64,000 bases of DNA, taken from positions 471,256,573 through 471,320,572 of the forward strand of contig NC_081409.1 in NCBI RefSeq assembly GCF_030272615.1, read 5' to 3'. The position numbers and the translations under genes were made by a program. Under the pieces are notes generated by a model, which did no database searches, was not told the origin of the DNA, and saw nothing but the letters and a program-made list of their open reading frames with translations. The stretch comes from Cryptomeria japonica (Eukaryota > Streptophyta > Pinopsida > Cupressales > Cupressaceae). This document shows, piece by piece, positions 45,737-57,714 of this stretch (position 1 is the first letter of the stretch; every line of letters starts with the position of its first letter).

Positions 45737-46799
45737 TGTTAGGTCTGGGAGACAACTGAGAGGGGGGGGGGTGAATCAGTTGTCTAACAAATTCAAACCA
45801 AAAACAACTTTACCAACTTTAATGATTAATATCGGTAAACCAATCTTTCATGCCGGTAGATAGTTTTATCAGTTAATTGTAATACCAATAAAGATTAATG
45901 CATGAAATAAAAAGACAAAGTCATCCACAACACATAACACCAATATTTGTACGTGGAAACCCTGTAAGGGGAAAAACTACAGTGGGAAACCTTACCCACA
46001 ATCAGATGATACTACTGCAGATAGTATGTGTATACAAATGGGGTGTGCACATGCAGAAAGGCCAAGCGCCTAGAGCTCACTGCTCAAACACAATTAGGAG
46101 TCACACTGACTGCAATTGGATGGTTAAATCCAATAAGGATGTACTACTCAAATTAGCATCTTTCTATGCTGGATTCAGTACCGGTGTAGTTTTGATTGTC
46201 TTCACAAAAACCCTCCTTCAACCTTCAAATGATGTCTATGTGTATAGCTCTGCTTATTCTTGCATATACCTTCACACAATTCTTTTTTGCACTCCACTCA
46301 TGATCTTACAAATAAGATCTTACATTTATATAATAACCTTAGACCAATTTTAGTAGGTCGGCTCTAAAGGATATTACAATAAAATCAATTTACAAATAAA
46401 ACAATGTTTGATGCAATAACTAATTCAACATGTTGGCTTGATGCATTTACAACAATAATAAGACATCTCCATAGTGTGCCGTGCTAATCTAGAAAAGATA
46501 GACCTGTTGATGTATATCCTAGACCTATTTGCTGATAACAACAAATATGTAGACACAAAATATGCCAATGACCAAAAATCCAAGACAAAGTGTCCAAATG
46601 ATGTCTTCGTCATAACCAGGTGTTTTCCATGCTATTCCAAGTGTCGGTGAACATTGTATCCTGCCGGTGTACTAGATCCTGGTGACTGTGCGTAAGCCAC
46701 TTGCTTTCTAGTGAATGTTGTTGATTCTCCAAAGTGCCAGAGTTGATAAGTGTTAGTAGGTGTTGACATCAATGAAAAAACCATACCAAAATACCAACA
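45737..46799 (-). repeat. 3' LTR of E
   Basis: 1063 bp. Perfect hairpin AGACAACTGA (45750-45759) with TCAGTTGTCT (45776-45785) around a loop with ten G. GTGGG/CCCAC at 45982-45999. TATA-like TTATATAAATG on the minus strand near 46325. Confidence 0.87.
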
Positions 46800-46823
46800 A
46801 TCTCCCCCTTTGGCATTGATGGA
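46800..46823 (-). promoter_or_regulatory. Polypurine tract of E
   Basis: Minus strand CATCAATGCCAAAGGGGGAG then AT beside the LTR. A second tract GATGTCAAAGGGGGAG lies at 46958-46973. The part 46824-47060 is non-coding with more CTCCCCC words. Confidence 0.85.
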
Positions 46824-47059
46824 AACACAAGATGAAAAAACCATCAAAGTGCCAAAACAGAAATGCCAAATACCAAAAACCAATAATCTCCCCAAAGTAA
46901 CAATCTCTCCCCCTGGGAGTGACATGAGTTTTCCTTGTGTTTTTTTCATACCAATCTCTCCCCCTTTGACATCAAATGCCAAAGAAATATAAAGACCATT
47001 TTTCAGATACAAAATACCAACCAATTCATTATACCAACTACTCCCCCTGAGAAGTAGCT

Positions 47060-47642
47060 TTCTCATCAAAGTTGGAGTAAAAGATTTCTCTGTTATTCTG
47101 TCGGTTGATGACTATCGTCAACTGTCTAAGTTTCTACCAGTGCAGGTATGACCCCAAGCTCGTCTCTAAGATATTCAAAAGTCTCCTTAGGCAGAAGTTT
47201 AGTGAAAATATCTGCAATCTGTTCTTTAGTATTCACATAAACCATTTTAATTTATTTTGCTTCAACATTTTTCAGTTTGATTGAAACATGTTTGGTTTTA
47301 GAATGTAATACCGGATTCTTAGATATATCTATTTCTGTAGTGTTATCATAATAAATAGTAATAGGTTCCTTACATTTTACTTTTATGTCTTTAAAAGTTT
47401 ATTAAGCCATAGTACCTGTGTACGGTTGTGGTTCAACTATTTATAAAGATGTACAACTTTGTTTCTTACTCAACCAAGAATTAATCTGCTTCCAAGAAAA
47501 AATGCTCCGTTGGTGGTGCTTTTTCTATCATCCACATCTCCTGCCCAATTTGCATCTGTGTATGCACATAATTCAAAGGTTTCATCTCTAGGGTACCATA
47601 ATCCAAGATTTGTAGTGCCTTGCAAGTACCGAAAAATACTTT
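47060..47642 (-). pseudogene. RNase H and C-terminal end of E pol
   Basis: Broken frames read, in order on the minus strand, a YTDANWAGD-like first catalytic region (about 47530), a DDRKSTTNGAFFLGS segment (about 47490), and near 47200-47330 TKHVSIK, EQIADIFTKLLPKETFEYLRD. These are the standard copia RNase H and tail motifs. Several stops and a frameshift. Confidence 0.75.
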
Positions 47643-48600
47643 TTACTGCTGATTCATGATTTTCTCTAAGATTACTCTGAAATCTTGAAACAATACAACT
47701 GCATTCATGATATCAGGTCTTGTTTGTGTCAAATACAATAAACCTCCTATCATAGATTTGTACCTAGTCGGATTAACAGGTGTAGATTCATCCCTTAGTG
47801 ATAATTTGTCATTTGTAGTCATAGGTGTGCTTACCAGTTTAGAGTTCTCCATCCCAAATTTCTTTAATAACTCCTTCAAGTACTTGGATTGACTCAAGTA
47901 TATACCTTTATCAGTTTGTGAAATCTGCAATCCTAAAAAGAATTTTATTTCTCCAATCATAGACATTTCAAATTCTTGTTGCATTTCAATAGAAAACTCT
48001 TTACATAATCCATCTTCTCCTCCAAAGATTATATCATCTACAAAAACTTCTATAACCAAGATGTCATCATTTTTCACTTTATAATATAAGTTGTTGTAAG
48101 CATTACCTTTAGAAAAACCAATCTTCAAAAGATACTTATCCAATCTTGCATACCAATCTCTTGGAGCTTGTTTCAACCCATACAAAGCTTTCCTTAACCT
48201 GCAAACCATATATTTGTTATCTGTCAAGGAAAATCCATCAGGTTGTTCAATGTAAACTTCTTCTTCAAGATCTTTATTCACAAATGCACATTTAATATCC
48301 ATTTGATATACTTTGTAGTTCTTGTGTGCTGCAAAAGCCAAAAATAATCTGACTGCCTCAATTCTAGCTACCGGTGCAAAGGTTTCATTATAATCAATTC
48401 CTTCTTTCTGAGAATATCCCTTACACACTAGTCTTTCTTTATTCTTGATTACCTTACCATCTTCATTAAGTTTGTTTCTGAATACCCACTTTGTTCAAAT
48501 CACATTTTTGTCTTTAGGTCGGGGAACTAATGTCCATGTGTTATTTTTCTCAATTTGTTCTAGTTCCTCTTCCATAGCTTTAATCCAGTGTTTATCTTCA
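47643..48600 (-). pseudogene. Copia reverse transcriptase of E
   Basis: The 261-codon open piece from 48428 begins [20 protein letters not shown]. It contains [33 protein letters not shown], the catalytic FVDDIIFGG (about 48030) and [18 protein letters not shown]. The N-terminal WIKAMEEELEQIEKNNTW and [15 protein letters not shown] parts lie at 48600-48430 behind two stops. The YVDD-type box reads FVDD, normal for copia. Would make cDNA, including in principle that of A, B and C. Confidence 0.9.
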
Positions 48601-48626
48601 CATGCTTCATTAATTGATGGTTCAAT

Positions 48627-49928
48627 TCAAGAAATAATACATAACTCTTCATTTTCCAGTCTTCCTCTTGTCATAACTCCTTTATTCTTGTTCCCAATTA
48701 TCTGATCTTTAGAGTGATTTAGTCTTACATACTGGGGTGTCTTCGTTTGCTGTTGTTCTTCAGTTACTGTGGAATTTTCAGATGATACCGGTGTAACTGG
48801 ATCTTCATTCTGTACCAGTGGGTTCAATGTAGGTTCATTTGTTAGAATCTTTGTTGCTAGTTCAGAGTCTATATACCTTGAAGTTCCTTTGAATTGTTCA
48901 TCAATCTTCACATTTGTACTCTCAACAATTTTCTGCAATCTTTTGTTAAAACATCTATATGCCTTGCTCTTAGATGAATAAACAAGAAATATTCCTTCAT
49001 CACTTCTAGGATCAAATTTGTCAATATACTCATCCCTTCTAATATAGCATTTACTTCCAAATATTCTAAAATATTTAAGAGTAGGAGTAATACCAAACCA
49101 TAGTTCATGAGGGGTCTTACCGGTTTCACCTTTGATGTGAACTTTGTTGAATGTATATACCATTGTACTTACTACCTCTCTCCAATACACATGTGGTAGA
49201 TTTGCTTCGGATAACATACTTCTAGCTGCATCCAAGATAGTTTTGTTTTTCCTTTCAATGACTCCATTCTATTGTGGTGTCCGGGGTGCTGATAGCTATC
49301 TTCTGATTCCATTTACTTCACAAAATGCATTGAATTCCTTAGATGTCAATTCTCCTCCTTGATCTGATCTCAAACATTTGATTTTTTTACTGGTTTCATT
49401 CTCTACCATTTCTTTGAACAGTTTGAACTTTCCAAGTGCTTCTGATTTTTCTCAAAGAAAAGTAACCCAACACATTCTAGAGTAGTTATCAATGATTAGC
49501 ATGAAATATCTATCACCTTGCAAACTTCTAGTTCTAGCTGGACTACATAAATCAATATGAATTAAATCAAGAGCATTATTTGATTTTTCTGGAATACTTT
49601 TGAAAGTAGCTCTAACTTGTTTTCCAAATTGACATTCCTTACATAATGTATTGTGAGGTTTGACAATTTTAGGTAAATCTCTAACTGCCTTAGTAGTACT
49701 GATTTTTACCATGCAATCAAAATTTACATGACAGAGTCTCTTATGCCATAGCCAACTTTCATCAATATGTGCAATCAAGCATGTCTTTTCACTGTTATTC
49801 AAGTGAAAGATATTACCTCTAGTTTGATTACCAGTTGCAATTTCCAAGCCAGTTCTATTCATGATTTTGCATTTTCCATTTTTGAATTGTAACTGAAATC
49901 TTTTCTCAACTAATTGACCAACACTCAA
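48627..49928 (-). pseudogene. Copia integrase of E
   Basis: 49928-49452 has the pre-integrase zinc part: LWHKRLCHVNFDCMVKI and CKECQFGKQ (H-H-C-C). Then LDLIHIDLCSPARTRSLQGD has the first D and LIIDNYSRMCWV follows. Between 49450 and 49236 lie CLRSDQGGE with the second D and NGVIERKNKT with the E, separated by a TGA and a TAG. 49235-48627 gives ARSMLSEANLPHVYWRE, TPHELWFG and the C-terminal GCF-like part IFLVYSSKSKAYRCFNKR. All catalytic residues are still readable. Confidence 0.87.
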
Positions 49929-49976
49929 AAGATTATGCTTTAAACCTTCAACATAGTAAATATTGTCAGTATTATG

Positions 49977-51242
49977 CTAACCATCAAGAGATATTGTACC
50001 TTTACCTTTGATCAAACAAACTTTATCATCTCCAAATCTTACTAGACCTCCATTATATTCCTGAAAGTTCAAGAATTTACTTTTATCTCCAGTCATATGA
50101 TGTGAGCATCCTGGATCAATGATCCATTCATCCTTAACTTCAACTTTAGCTGTTAGGGCCTGCTCTACTGGTTGAACAGTAGGTGCCGGTTGATCTTCTA
50201 TTATAGCAATAAAAACCCATCCATTATCTGTCGGATCCTCATCAGAATCATTAGTCACTCCTTCATTAGCAAGATAACAAGATTTATCTTTATTCTTCTT
50301 AAATCTGTATCTCTGATATTCAGGGTTAGGCTTGTATGTTCTCCTAGCTTCTTCTCTTAGTCTAGCATGTCTATCAGGGCATCTAGAAACCATATGAACA
50401 ATCTTATTATAGTTAAAGCATTTAAAGGGTGCTTTACCTTCATACTTACTTCCAACTGGACCTTTAGGCATTTTCCTTGCAAATAGTGGTTCAAGTTCTT
50501 CAAGTTCTTCATTTTCTCTCTTGCTTTCCTCAAGTTCTCTTGCATAAAAGGCTTTCCAATTAGATTTGTCAAATGATGGTGCAGATGATGTTGATGCCTT
50601 AAAAGCTAAATCAATCTTTATAGTAGCAATAGGACCAAAATCCTCAATTTCAAAAGCTGAAAGTTTTCCAATCAATGTATCCCTAGTTACTAATGTATTA
50701 GGCATTGCTCTTAACTCATTTATAGTAGTAACCTTCATTTTATATGCCGGTGGCAATCCTCTTAAAACTTTTGAAACAATTTCATCTTCACTTAAGGTTC
50801 CTCCACAATATTTAATACCCAAAACAATCTCATTAACTATTTCCATAAAAGCAGAAATCCTTTCATCTTCTTCCATTTTCAGATTTTCATACCTGACCCG
50901 GAAGCTTTCAGGTTTTTCAATTTTGACTATGGAATCTCCTTCATTCAATGTTTCCAAATTATCCCAAATAGCTTTAGCAGTTGATCTATCTAATAATCCC
51001 ATGATTTGCTGATTTGTTAATGTGCTCAAAAGTGCTTCTCTAGCTTTGCAATCATTTTCTTCATCTTTTCCTAAGGTAGGTGGATTAGGCTGACCGGGAG
51101 TAGGAGTGGTATAGCCATTCTTTGTAACTTCCCAGATGTCCTTTCCAATGAAATTTAAATGTGTCTCCATTCTGATCTTCCATATGCCATAGTTGGTTCC
51201 ATCAAGTTTAGGACTGTCCTTCCTAAAATTATTAGTAGACAC
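49977..51242 (-). pseudogene. gag and protease start of E
   Basis: 421 codons open from MSTNNFRKDSPKLDGTNYGI at 51242, the copia Gag start (DGTNY-W-K-RME). A QQIMGLLDRSTAKAIWDNLE region and RVRYENLKMEEDERISAFM follow. The zinc knuckle reads CFNYNKIVHMVSRC, with Y for the second C and V for the G, so it is damaged. The protease follows at WIIDPGCSHHMTGDKSKF (D-P-G, about 50130). A TAG after LDG (CAG in relatives) ends the piece. Confidence 0.88.
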
Positions 51243-51282
51243 TGGATCTCCTCAAGCTGTTAAACTTCTGCAAAAAGAGGAC

Positions 51283-52281
51283 AAAAACAACTTTACCAAC
51301 TTTAATGATTAATACCAGTAAACTAGTCTTTCATGCCGGTAGACAGTTTTATCAGTTAATTGTAATACCGATAAAGATTAATGCATGAAAAAAAAGACAA
51401 AGTCATCCACAACACATTACACCAATATTTGTATTTGGAAACCCTATAAGGGGAAAAACCACAGTGGGAAACCTTACCCACAATCAGATGATACTACTGC
51501 AGATAGTATGTGTATACAAATGGGGTCTACACATGTAAAAAGGCCAAGCGCCTAGAGCTCACTGCTCAAACACAATTAGGAGCCACACTGACTACAATTG
51601 GATGGTTAAATCCAATAAGGATGTACTGCTCAAATTAGCATCTTTCTATGTTGGATTCAGTACCAGTGTAGTTCTGATTATCTTCACAAAAACCCTCCTT
51701 CAACATTCAAATGATGTTTGCATGTATAGCTCTGCTTATTCTCGCATATACCTTCACACAATTCTATTTCACACTCCACTCATGATCTTACAAATCAGAT
51801 CTTACATTTATATCATAACCTAAGACCAATTTTAGTAGGTCGGCTCTAAAGGATATTACAATAAAATCAATTTACAAATAAAACAATGTCCAATGCAATA
51901 ACTGATTCAACATGTCAGCTTGATGCATTTACAACAATAATAAGACATCTCCATAATGTGTCATGATGATCTGGAAAAGATAAACTTGTCGGTGTATATC
52001 TTGGACCTATTTGCCGGTAACAACAAATATGCAGATATGAAATATGCCAATGACCAAAACTCCAAGACAAAGTGTCCAAATGATGTCTTAGACATAACCA
52101 AGTGTTTTCCATGCTATTCCAAGTGTCAGTGAACATTATATCCTGTCGGTGTACCAGATCCTGGTGACTGTGTATAAGCCACTTGCTTTCCGGTGAATGT
52201 TGTTGATTCTCCAAAGTGCCAAAGTTGATAAGTGTTAGTAGGTGTTGACATCAATGACAAAACCATACCAAAATACCAACA
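51283..52281 (-). repeat. 5' LTR of E, inner end deleted
   Basis: Matches 45810-46799 of the left LTR but lacks its first about 70 bases: the expected TGTTAGG, the hairpin and the primer site are gone, joined at an ACAAAAACAAC word. A TATA candidate GATATAAATG lies on the minus strand at 51805-51814. Confidence 0.83.
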
Positions 52282-53269
52282 TGGTTCCCTTGTCCTCCCA
52301 GGATAAGGGCATAGTGCCCCTGTCCCTGCCCTATTTTGGGGTAGGACCATTCCTAGAGCATGCATTGTGGGTTGTGCCTCAGGCGGGAAACTCCCTTGAT
52401 GTCGGCCCGTGATGAAATTCAAATCCACCAACATGTATTGATATAGGTTGGATGAATGGGAAATTCACAAGTGATCAAGCATTTAAGAGCATTCAAGCAT
52501 TCTTTTCCAGCATTGAGCATTCTCAAATCTCCCTCCAGGGCTAGGTGTTGCATTCAAGTCAAGGATTCAACCATTGAATAGAAGATTGATTTCAACATTC
52601 AATTCCACACAAGAAATTCTATCAACATTACTATCACAACCTTGAGGTGATTTAAAATTCAGTCTTTCATTTACATCTACTTGCAAGTACTTTCTTTCAT
52701 TACTTGGTTAATTCCAAAATTGGGGTTTGACCTAAAGGTAAACCCCTAATCCCAACCCATTTTCCTCTCTTTTATGTGTGTAGGTTGTAGGTGCATAGCT
52801 ATACTTTCAGATTTGGGCTTCATTTGCAGAGGCAGAAAAACCCTTTTCATTTCGCGGATTTTCGGAGGACCGTGTACATTCGCGCCATGGTTAGGGCAAC
52901 TTTTCCTCAAATTCATAGGGTGATTTCATCTCGATATTTTATTGATAGATCCAGGTGCATAGCTTCATCCCATATTCTGATCTCAAGTTATAATCGATTC
53001 TTTTTCACTTTTGAACTACATAATTCAATCAATTCCTTTTCAAATCAAACAAGGAAGAGGGGATCAACTTAGCATTCCCAATTCATTCAAAATTCAATCT
53101 AGCATCTTTGTGTGGAGAGATTGAATCTAGTGAATCATTCTCTCATATTTCTAATGTAGTGGTGAAAAGTGCTTGAATGGTAATCAATAGCAAAACTCTC
53201 ATCTCTCTCTTTGAGGGAAAGGGTAGTTTTCCTTCTTGATTTATCATTCACCATTTTCCCACCATTACA
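52282..53269 (+). repeat. 3' LTR of D, right part
   Basis: Continues the D LTR behind E, matching about 28410-29421, ending CACCATTACA. It lacks about 24 bases at 52439 that contain the TATA-like box in the left copy. Confidence 0.85.
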
Positions 53270-53711
53270 AGATGACAAAATATGGCAAAATTTGGAGAAA
53301 ATTAAGGGAGAGAAATGTGGGAATAATTAATAATTTCTCATTTATTAATTATCCCACAAAAGAGAAATTAGCCAATTAAATAAAATACTTAATTGTGACA
53401 CAAGACATAGGGTAAATAAATACATTCATTCATCCTAAGGAGATGTTGGAAAGGATTAATAATTAAAGAATTATTGAACCCTAGAAAGGAGAAAATGAAT
53501 GAAATATGTCAAAAAAATGTCATAACACAATTAATCTGATAAATGAATGATGATGATCATGATCACGGACATAATTGACAAGGACCAAAAGTTTATAAAA
53601 TTGATAATGACAGAGACCAATGACAAATTGATCAAAATTGACAAGATTGATTTGATAAAGGATGATTGATAAAGGATTGATGAAAAAGTGATCAAAAATT
53701 GATAATGATAA
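53270..53711. repeat. Piece of the presumed J LTR between D and H
   Basis: No gene. A+T-rich, with GATGATGATCATGATCA near 53547 that resembles 56405-56420. Short palindromic part TTAATAATTTCTCATTTATTAA near 53323-53345. Confidence 0.45.
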
Positions 53712-56379
53712 TGTAATGGTGAAAAAGGTGAATGATGGAGAGATCAAGAGGAAATATTTTCTTCCCTCCGAGGAGAGATGAGAGTTTCACTATGGATTTA
53801 CCTTCAAACACCTTATTCACATTACATTTAAAAGAGGGGGAATTCACTAGATCCAATCTCTTAGGGAAGAGATTGAATACTAAATGAATTGATAATGGGA
53901 TAGAAATGACAAGCTAGCCCCTCTTTTGGAATGGAAAATGATTGAATTATGTTTTGTAAAACTGTGTAAAAGTAGCAAAGAGCTGATTATAACTTGAGAT
54001 AGAAGCGTGAGATGAAGATGTGCACCTGGATCTAACTATAATATGTCGATACGAAGGTGCCCTGTGAATTTGAGGAAAAGTTATTAGTACTGTGCTAAAA
54101 GTGTCCACAGTCCTCCAAAAAATCCATCAAATGAAAAGGAATTTTTTGCCTCTACAAATGGAGTCTGAATCTGCAAACACAGCTGCACATCTGCAACCTA
54201 CACATAGAAAAGAGAGGAAAAGGGGTTGGGATTGGGGGTTTACCTTTAGGTCAATCCCCAATTTTGGAATTAACCAAATGATGAAAAAAAGTACTTGCAA
54301 GTAAATGTAAATGAAAGATTGAAATGTAAGTCACCTCAAGGGAGGTTGTAGATAGAATGTAAGTAGATTTTCTTGTATTGAATTGAATGTTCAAAGGGAT
54401 CTCCTCTTCAATGGTTGAATCCTTGACTTGAATGCAACACCTAGCCTTGAAGGGAGACTTGAGAATGCTCAATGCTAGAAAGGAATGCTTGTGTTGGTAC
54501 CCATAGATTGGAAAACCAAAAGACTTGCCAAATCCTCAAGTAGTCCAATCAGCCTTAGCCAACAAATAGGGACAGTCAAGGACTAGATCCCTCTGCACTT
54601 TAGGATCCACTAAACCTAGGTGGGTGTGCCTCTTCCTCTCAAGCACAAAAGAGGTTATTTATAGTGGATTTAAACCTTTTAGCAAGTTTACACAACTGGC
54701 AAATTATTGTTCTGTAACATGCTTTATTATGTGCTTTAACTGAATGCTTTGAAAAGAAATGATTGAGAATGTATATTGAAAATGAGATTGCTTTCAGGAC
54801 TTAAATGAAATCTACATAGATCGATTCATATAGGATTTGGGAAGAATGTTTCTATCAAAGACCTTGAATGCATATAGATCAAAACCTTAAAAGATCAATA
54901 GCAGACCAGTGCCTCTATCCGGGGATATATATGACACTTTATGGACAAAATATCTTATCAACTCAAGAGACAATTTCTCATCAACTATGAAGGTTCAGTA
55001 TGCATTACACAAACAATAAGAACTCAATCTTTCACTTAATGCAATGACATGTGATTCACATCATAGCAAATCTATAAACATATTTATCAAGAGGACAAAG
55101 ATACCTCATCAACACAAAAGTGTACACAATATTTGGGAAAAGAGACAGTGAACCTTGTATATTAAACTTCAAGAAATAATTGCATACATAAGATGCACTT
55201 GTAAATACTTCAGTATAGATTGCTTGCACAAAATGATACTTCTTCTTCCTATAGACTTCTCTAATACAAAATGATATTCAATCCTTACAACATTATGTTG
55301 TTCTTATGACTCTCCCACTCATATCTACATTTTTAACCACTTATATATGTGGTTGAATGGGAACCATACCCCTTTTGGGGTGAAAAGTCACCATTTTACA
55401 TTAAAATTAACAAAACCCTTTGAAATTAATATGCAAACTAGTTAGTCAATAACCTTGCATTAAGCTATCTTTCGGGTTTTTGTTTGGTCAGCTGCCTTAA
55501 ACTTTAGATACGAATCTGATTTTTTTTGTGGTGGTAGGAAACATCCACTTCTAAAATGGGTCATCATCAGATTTGATATTTACATATATTTTCATTTCAA
55601 GTTGACATCTTCTTTCATGCAGGTCAAAATAACAAGCTTTTCAGCCTTTTTACGGTCTTCTATATGGTCTACAACCAAAAACACATTGTATAGATCTAAT
55701 ATTTCTACTGGAGCTTGCGAACTTGATTTTCTGAAATGGGTATTTCTTATATTTTCATGTTTCATTCATTTTAATTCTTTATTCATATCATCTTTTCTAT
55801 AGATAAAAAACACTAGTCTTTCATGGGGTCCATTGGAATTAATTTATTCATATCCTCCTTTACTCTAGTTGTTCAAATCATTAATCATCCATTACGTGTC
55901 ATTTCTATGAAGTGACCACCATTTTTAATAGTAGGGTGCTTGAAATTATTTGGAAATTTGAATCCCCAATAGCTTGAATGCTTGAATGCTCTTAAATGCT
56001 TGAATGTGTGATCTCATGTATATAAACTTATGCCAATTGGGAGGGAAAATGTGACTTATATACTCATCAATTAGGGATAATTGATTGATTTTTCATCACA
56101 GACTAACACAGGGAAAATTTTTCCCACTTTATGTACAGTCCAATGCAAGGATAGGACATAGCGGGACCCAAAATAGGGCAAGGAAAAGGGTGCCACGCCC
56201 CTGTCCTACCCTTGTCTTAGGACATGAAGTAGGTTCAGGCAGTGTGGAGGGTAGAAAAAGGCAGTTTCCTAGGGTTAAGCAAGTCTCGAGTCTCTGATCA
56301 AGCTTAGGGATTCAAATCGCCAATGTGAAGACCCTAATATGGTCACAAATTGCAAGGGTTGCAATTTTATGACACTACA
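53712..56379 (-). repeat. H: solo LTR of the D family, inverted, interrupted by I
   Basis: On the minus strand starts TGTAGTGTCATAAAATTGC (56379) and ends CACCATTACA (53712). About 1183 bp once I is removed, near the 1233 bp of the D LTR. The part 54240-54480 is the clear reverse complement of 28640-28890. Flanks GATAA (53707-53711) and AATAA (56380-56384) match at four of five bases, so it looks like a solo LTR. Confidence 0.7.
54492..55971. repeat. I: solo LTR inside H, distant relative of the F LTR
   Basis: 1480 bp between identical GCTTG copies (54487-54491 and 55972-55976), both within the GAATGCTTG text of H. It starts TGTTGG and ends CCAATA, one change from CCAACA. The part near 54590-54640 (CACTTTAGGATCC ... 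ACCTAGGTGGGTGTGCCT) parallels the F LTR near 32025-32060. No coding capacity. Confidence 0.65.
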
Positions 56380-56643
56380 AATAAATGATGATTGATTAAA
56401 ATTAAAAGTTGATCATGATCATGAAATGAAAATTGAGAATGACATTGATAAGACCTAAATTGAAACAACTGATTAGGATCAAATAGGAAGAGAAAGAAAA
56501 AGAATGACAAGATGTTGAAAAATGATAAAGACCAAGTGCGCAACATAGAAGAAATGTCAATAAGATGCAAAAACCTTAAAATAATGTCATGTGAACTTGT
56601 TAAAGTATGACATTGCAAGCATTGACCATTTTAGATGCCTACA
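56380..56643 (-). repeat. J: start of a 3' LTR in minus orientation
   Basis: Minus strand begins TGTAGGCATCTAAAATGG at 56643, right after a polypurine run (56644-56660). Continuing leftward it has the A+T-rich style of the other pieces assigned to J. Confidence 0.45.
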
Positions 56644-56660
56644 TTCTGCCCCTCTTTGAG
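56644..56660 (-). promoter_or_regulatory. Polypurine tract of J
   Basis: Minus strand CTCAAAGAGGGGCAGAA before the TGTAGG LTR start; typical gypsy form. Confidence 0.5.
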
Positions 56661-57714
56661 ACAATGCGATTTTGAGCGTTGTTTCAAAGAATAGTAATGA
56701 AAAATCACATAAAACATTTCCCCAAACAATGGTGGGCTACAAGGGTGCCCCGTCGAGAAATTGGCCAAAAAATTTATAAAAGAGGCCAATTTATCAAAAA
56801 TAACACCATAATTAGACCAAGGTGATTGCAAGGACTGACAGAAGAAATATTAGTAAGGATAAATTAGATGAAGAATAGTTAGTGGTGAAGAAAAATTTCT
56901 TTCACAAATGCACAAAAGTAGGTGAAAACCTTTATTTTGATATAGAAAAATGGATGCGATGCACCATGGCAATGAAGGCCAGGGCGATAATGCAATCCCT
57001 TTATGTAAAATAGACACTTCACAGACAAGGAATGAGTCAAAACATCGTAAGACATGACATGTGTCAAAAGTCGAGGTATGTGCGACGTTCATAGAGTGAA
57101 CGTACTTATGATAGACACCCAAGACATACTTGCCCCAGAATGCTAGAAACACTCCACAAATAGAAGATAAAAACAAAAAAGGACCATGAGCCATCCCAGC
57201 CACTCTAAATCACTCAGCGACATCATCGAGCAACATAGGAACATGGTCGAAGCAAAATATAAATCAATAAAAAGATAAGACTCGCAAATTCAAACAAGTT
57301 AGACAAACATTATGATCTTCATTGTCAAAAGTTGATAATGTTGTGATAAAAGGACAATCATGTTGTTTGGTTTTAGGGAATTCAGTAACCCATCTAACAC
57401 AGGACACAGTCTGGTTTCGAGTAAATCACACCCTGTATAAGATCCATGATAATGGTTGACAAAGGACTAATAATGTTGATGTTGTTGATTGATAAGACAA
57501 GTTGACCAGTTTGAATGCTTGGTTTGATTGAATAGTTCATCTGTTGATGCGTGATTTGTTAAGCGCAGTGTTTAATGTGTTTTTGTTTGATGTCTGCTCA
57601 AATGTCTGTCTATGTACAAAAGGGACAGTTTATTGGTGAAATGAAATGAAAAGTGATTGTTTATGGATTTTTATGTTTTCCAATTTTTAGGGTTTTTGAA
57701 GTTTTTAATTTTTT
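56661..57714. other. Presumed J interior, no gene
   Basis: I see no convincing coding region on either strand; the short minus open stretch 57203-56850 has no family likeness. Confidence 0.4.

Larger units (their letters stand above)
45737..52281 (-). mobile_element. Element E: Ty1/copia retrotransposon, full pol, decayed
   Basis: 6545 bp in minus orientation inside the right LTR of D. LTRs at 45737-46799 (TGTTAGG...CCAACA) and about 51283-52281. Flanks TGGTG/TGGTT (four of five). Order: gag with zinc knuckle, protease, integrase, RT, RNase H, the copia order. About ten stops or shifts, most of C-to-T type. The first about 70 bases of the right LTR and the primer site are deleted. Its LTR architecture matches A, B and C, so its relatives are candidates for moving them. 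Confidence 0.87.
28189..53269 (+). mobile_element. Element D: gypsy-like element with gag and protease only, interrupted by F and E
   Basis: Direct LTRs 28189-29421 and 45514-53269 (the latter opened by E) start TGTAG (TCTAG in the right copy) and end ATTACA. Without insertions D is about 7.8 kb: a long A+T-rich leader, gag, a CX2H zinc knuckle, a protease, a proline-rich tail and a polypurine tract at 45499-45513. No RT, RNase H or integrase is found between protease and LTR, so D is a non-autonomous gag-pro element that would need another gypsy element for copying. Confidence 0.82.

Noticed and set aside
47643-51242. E as an active autonomous copia element
   Set aside because: Several stops, a damaged zinc knuckle and the missing primer site; it can only represent the type of a helper.
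56850-57203. 117-codon minus frame with hydrophobic stretches
   Set aside because: No homologue recognised, unremarkable composition and no start context; probably chance.
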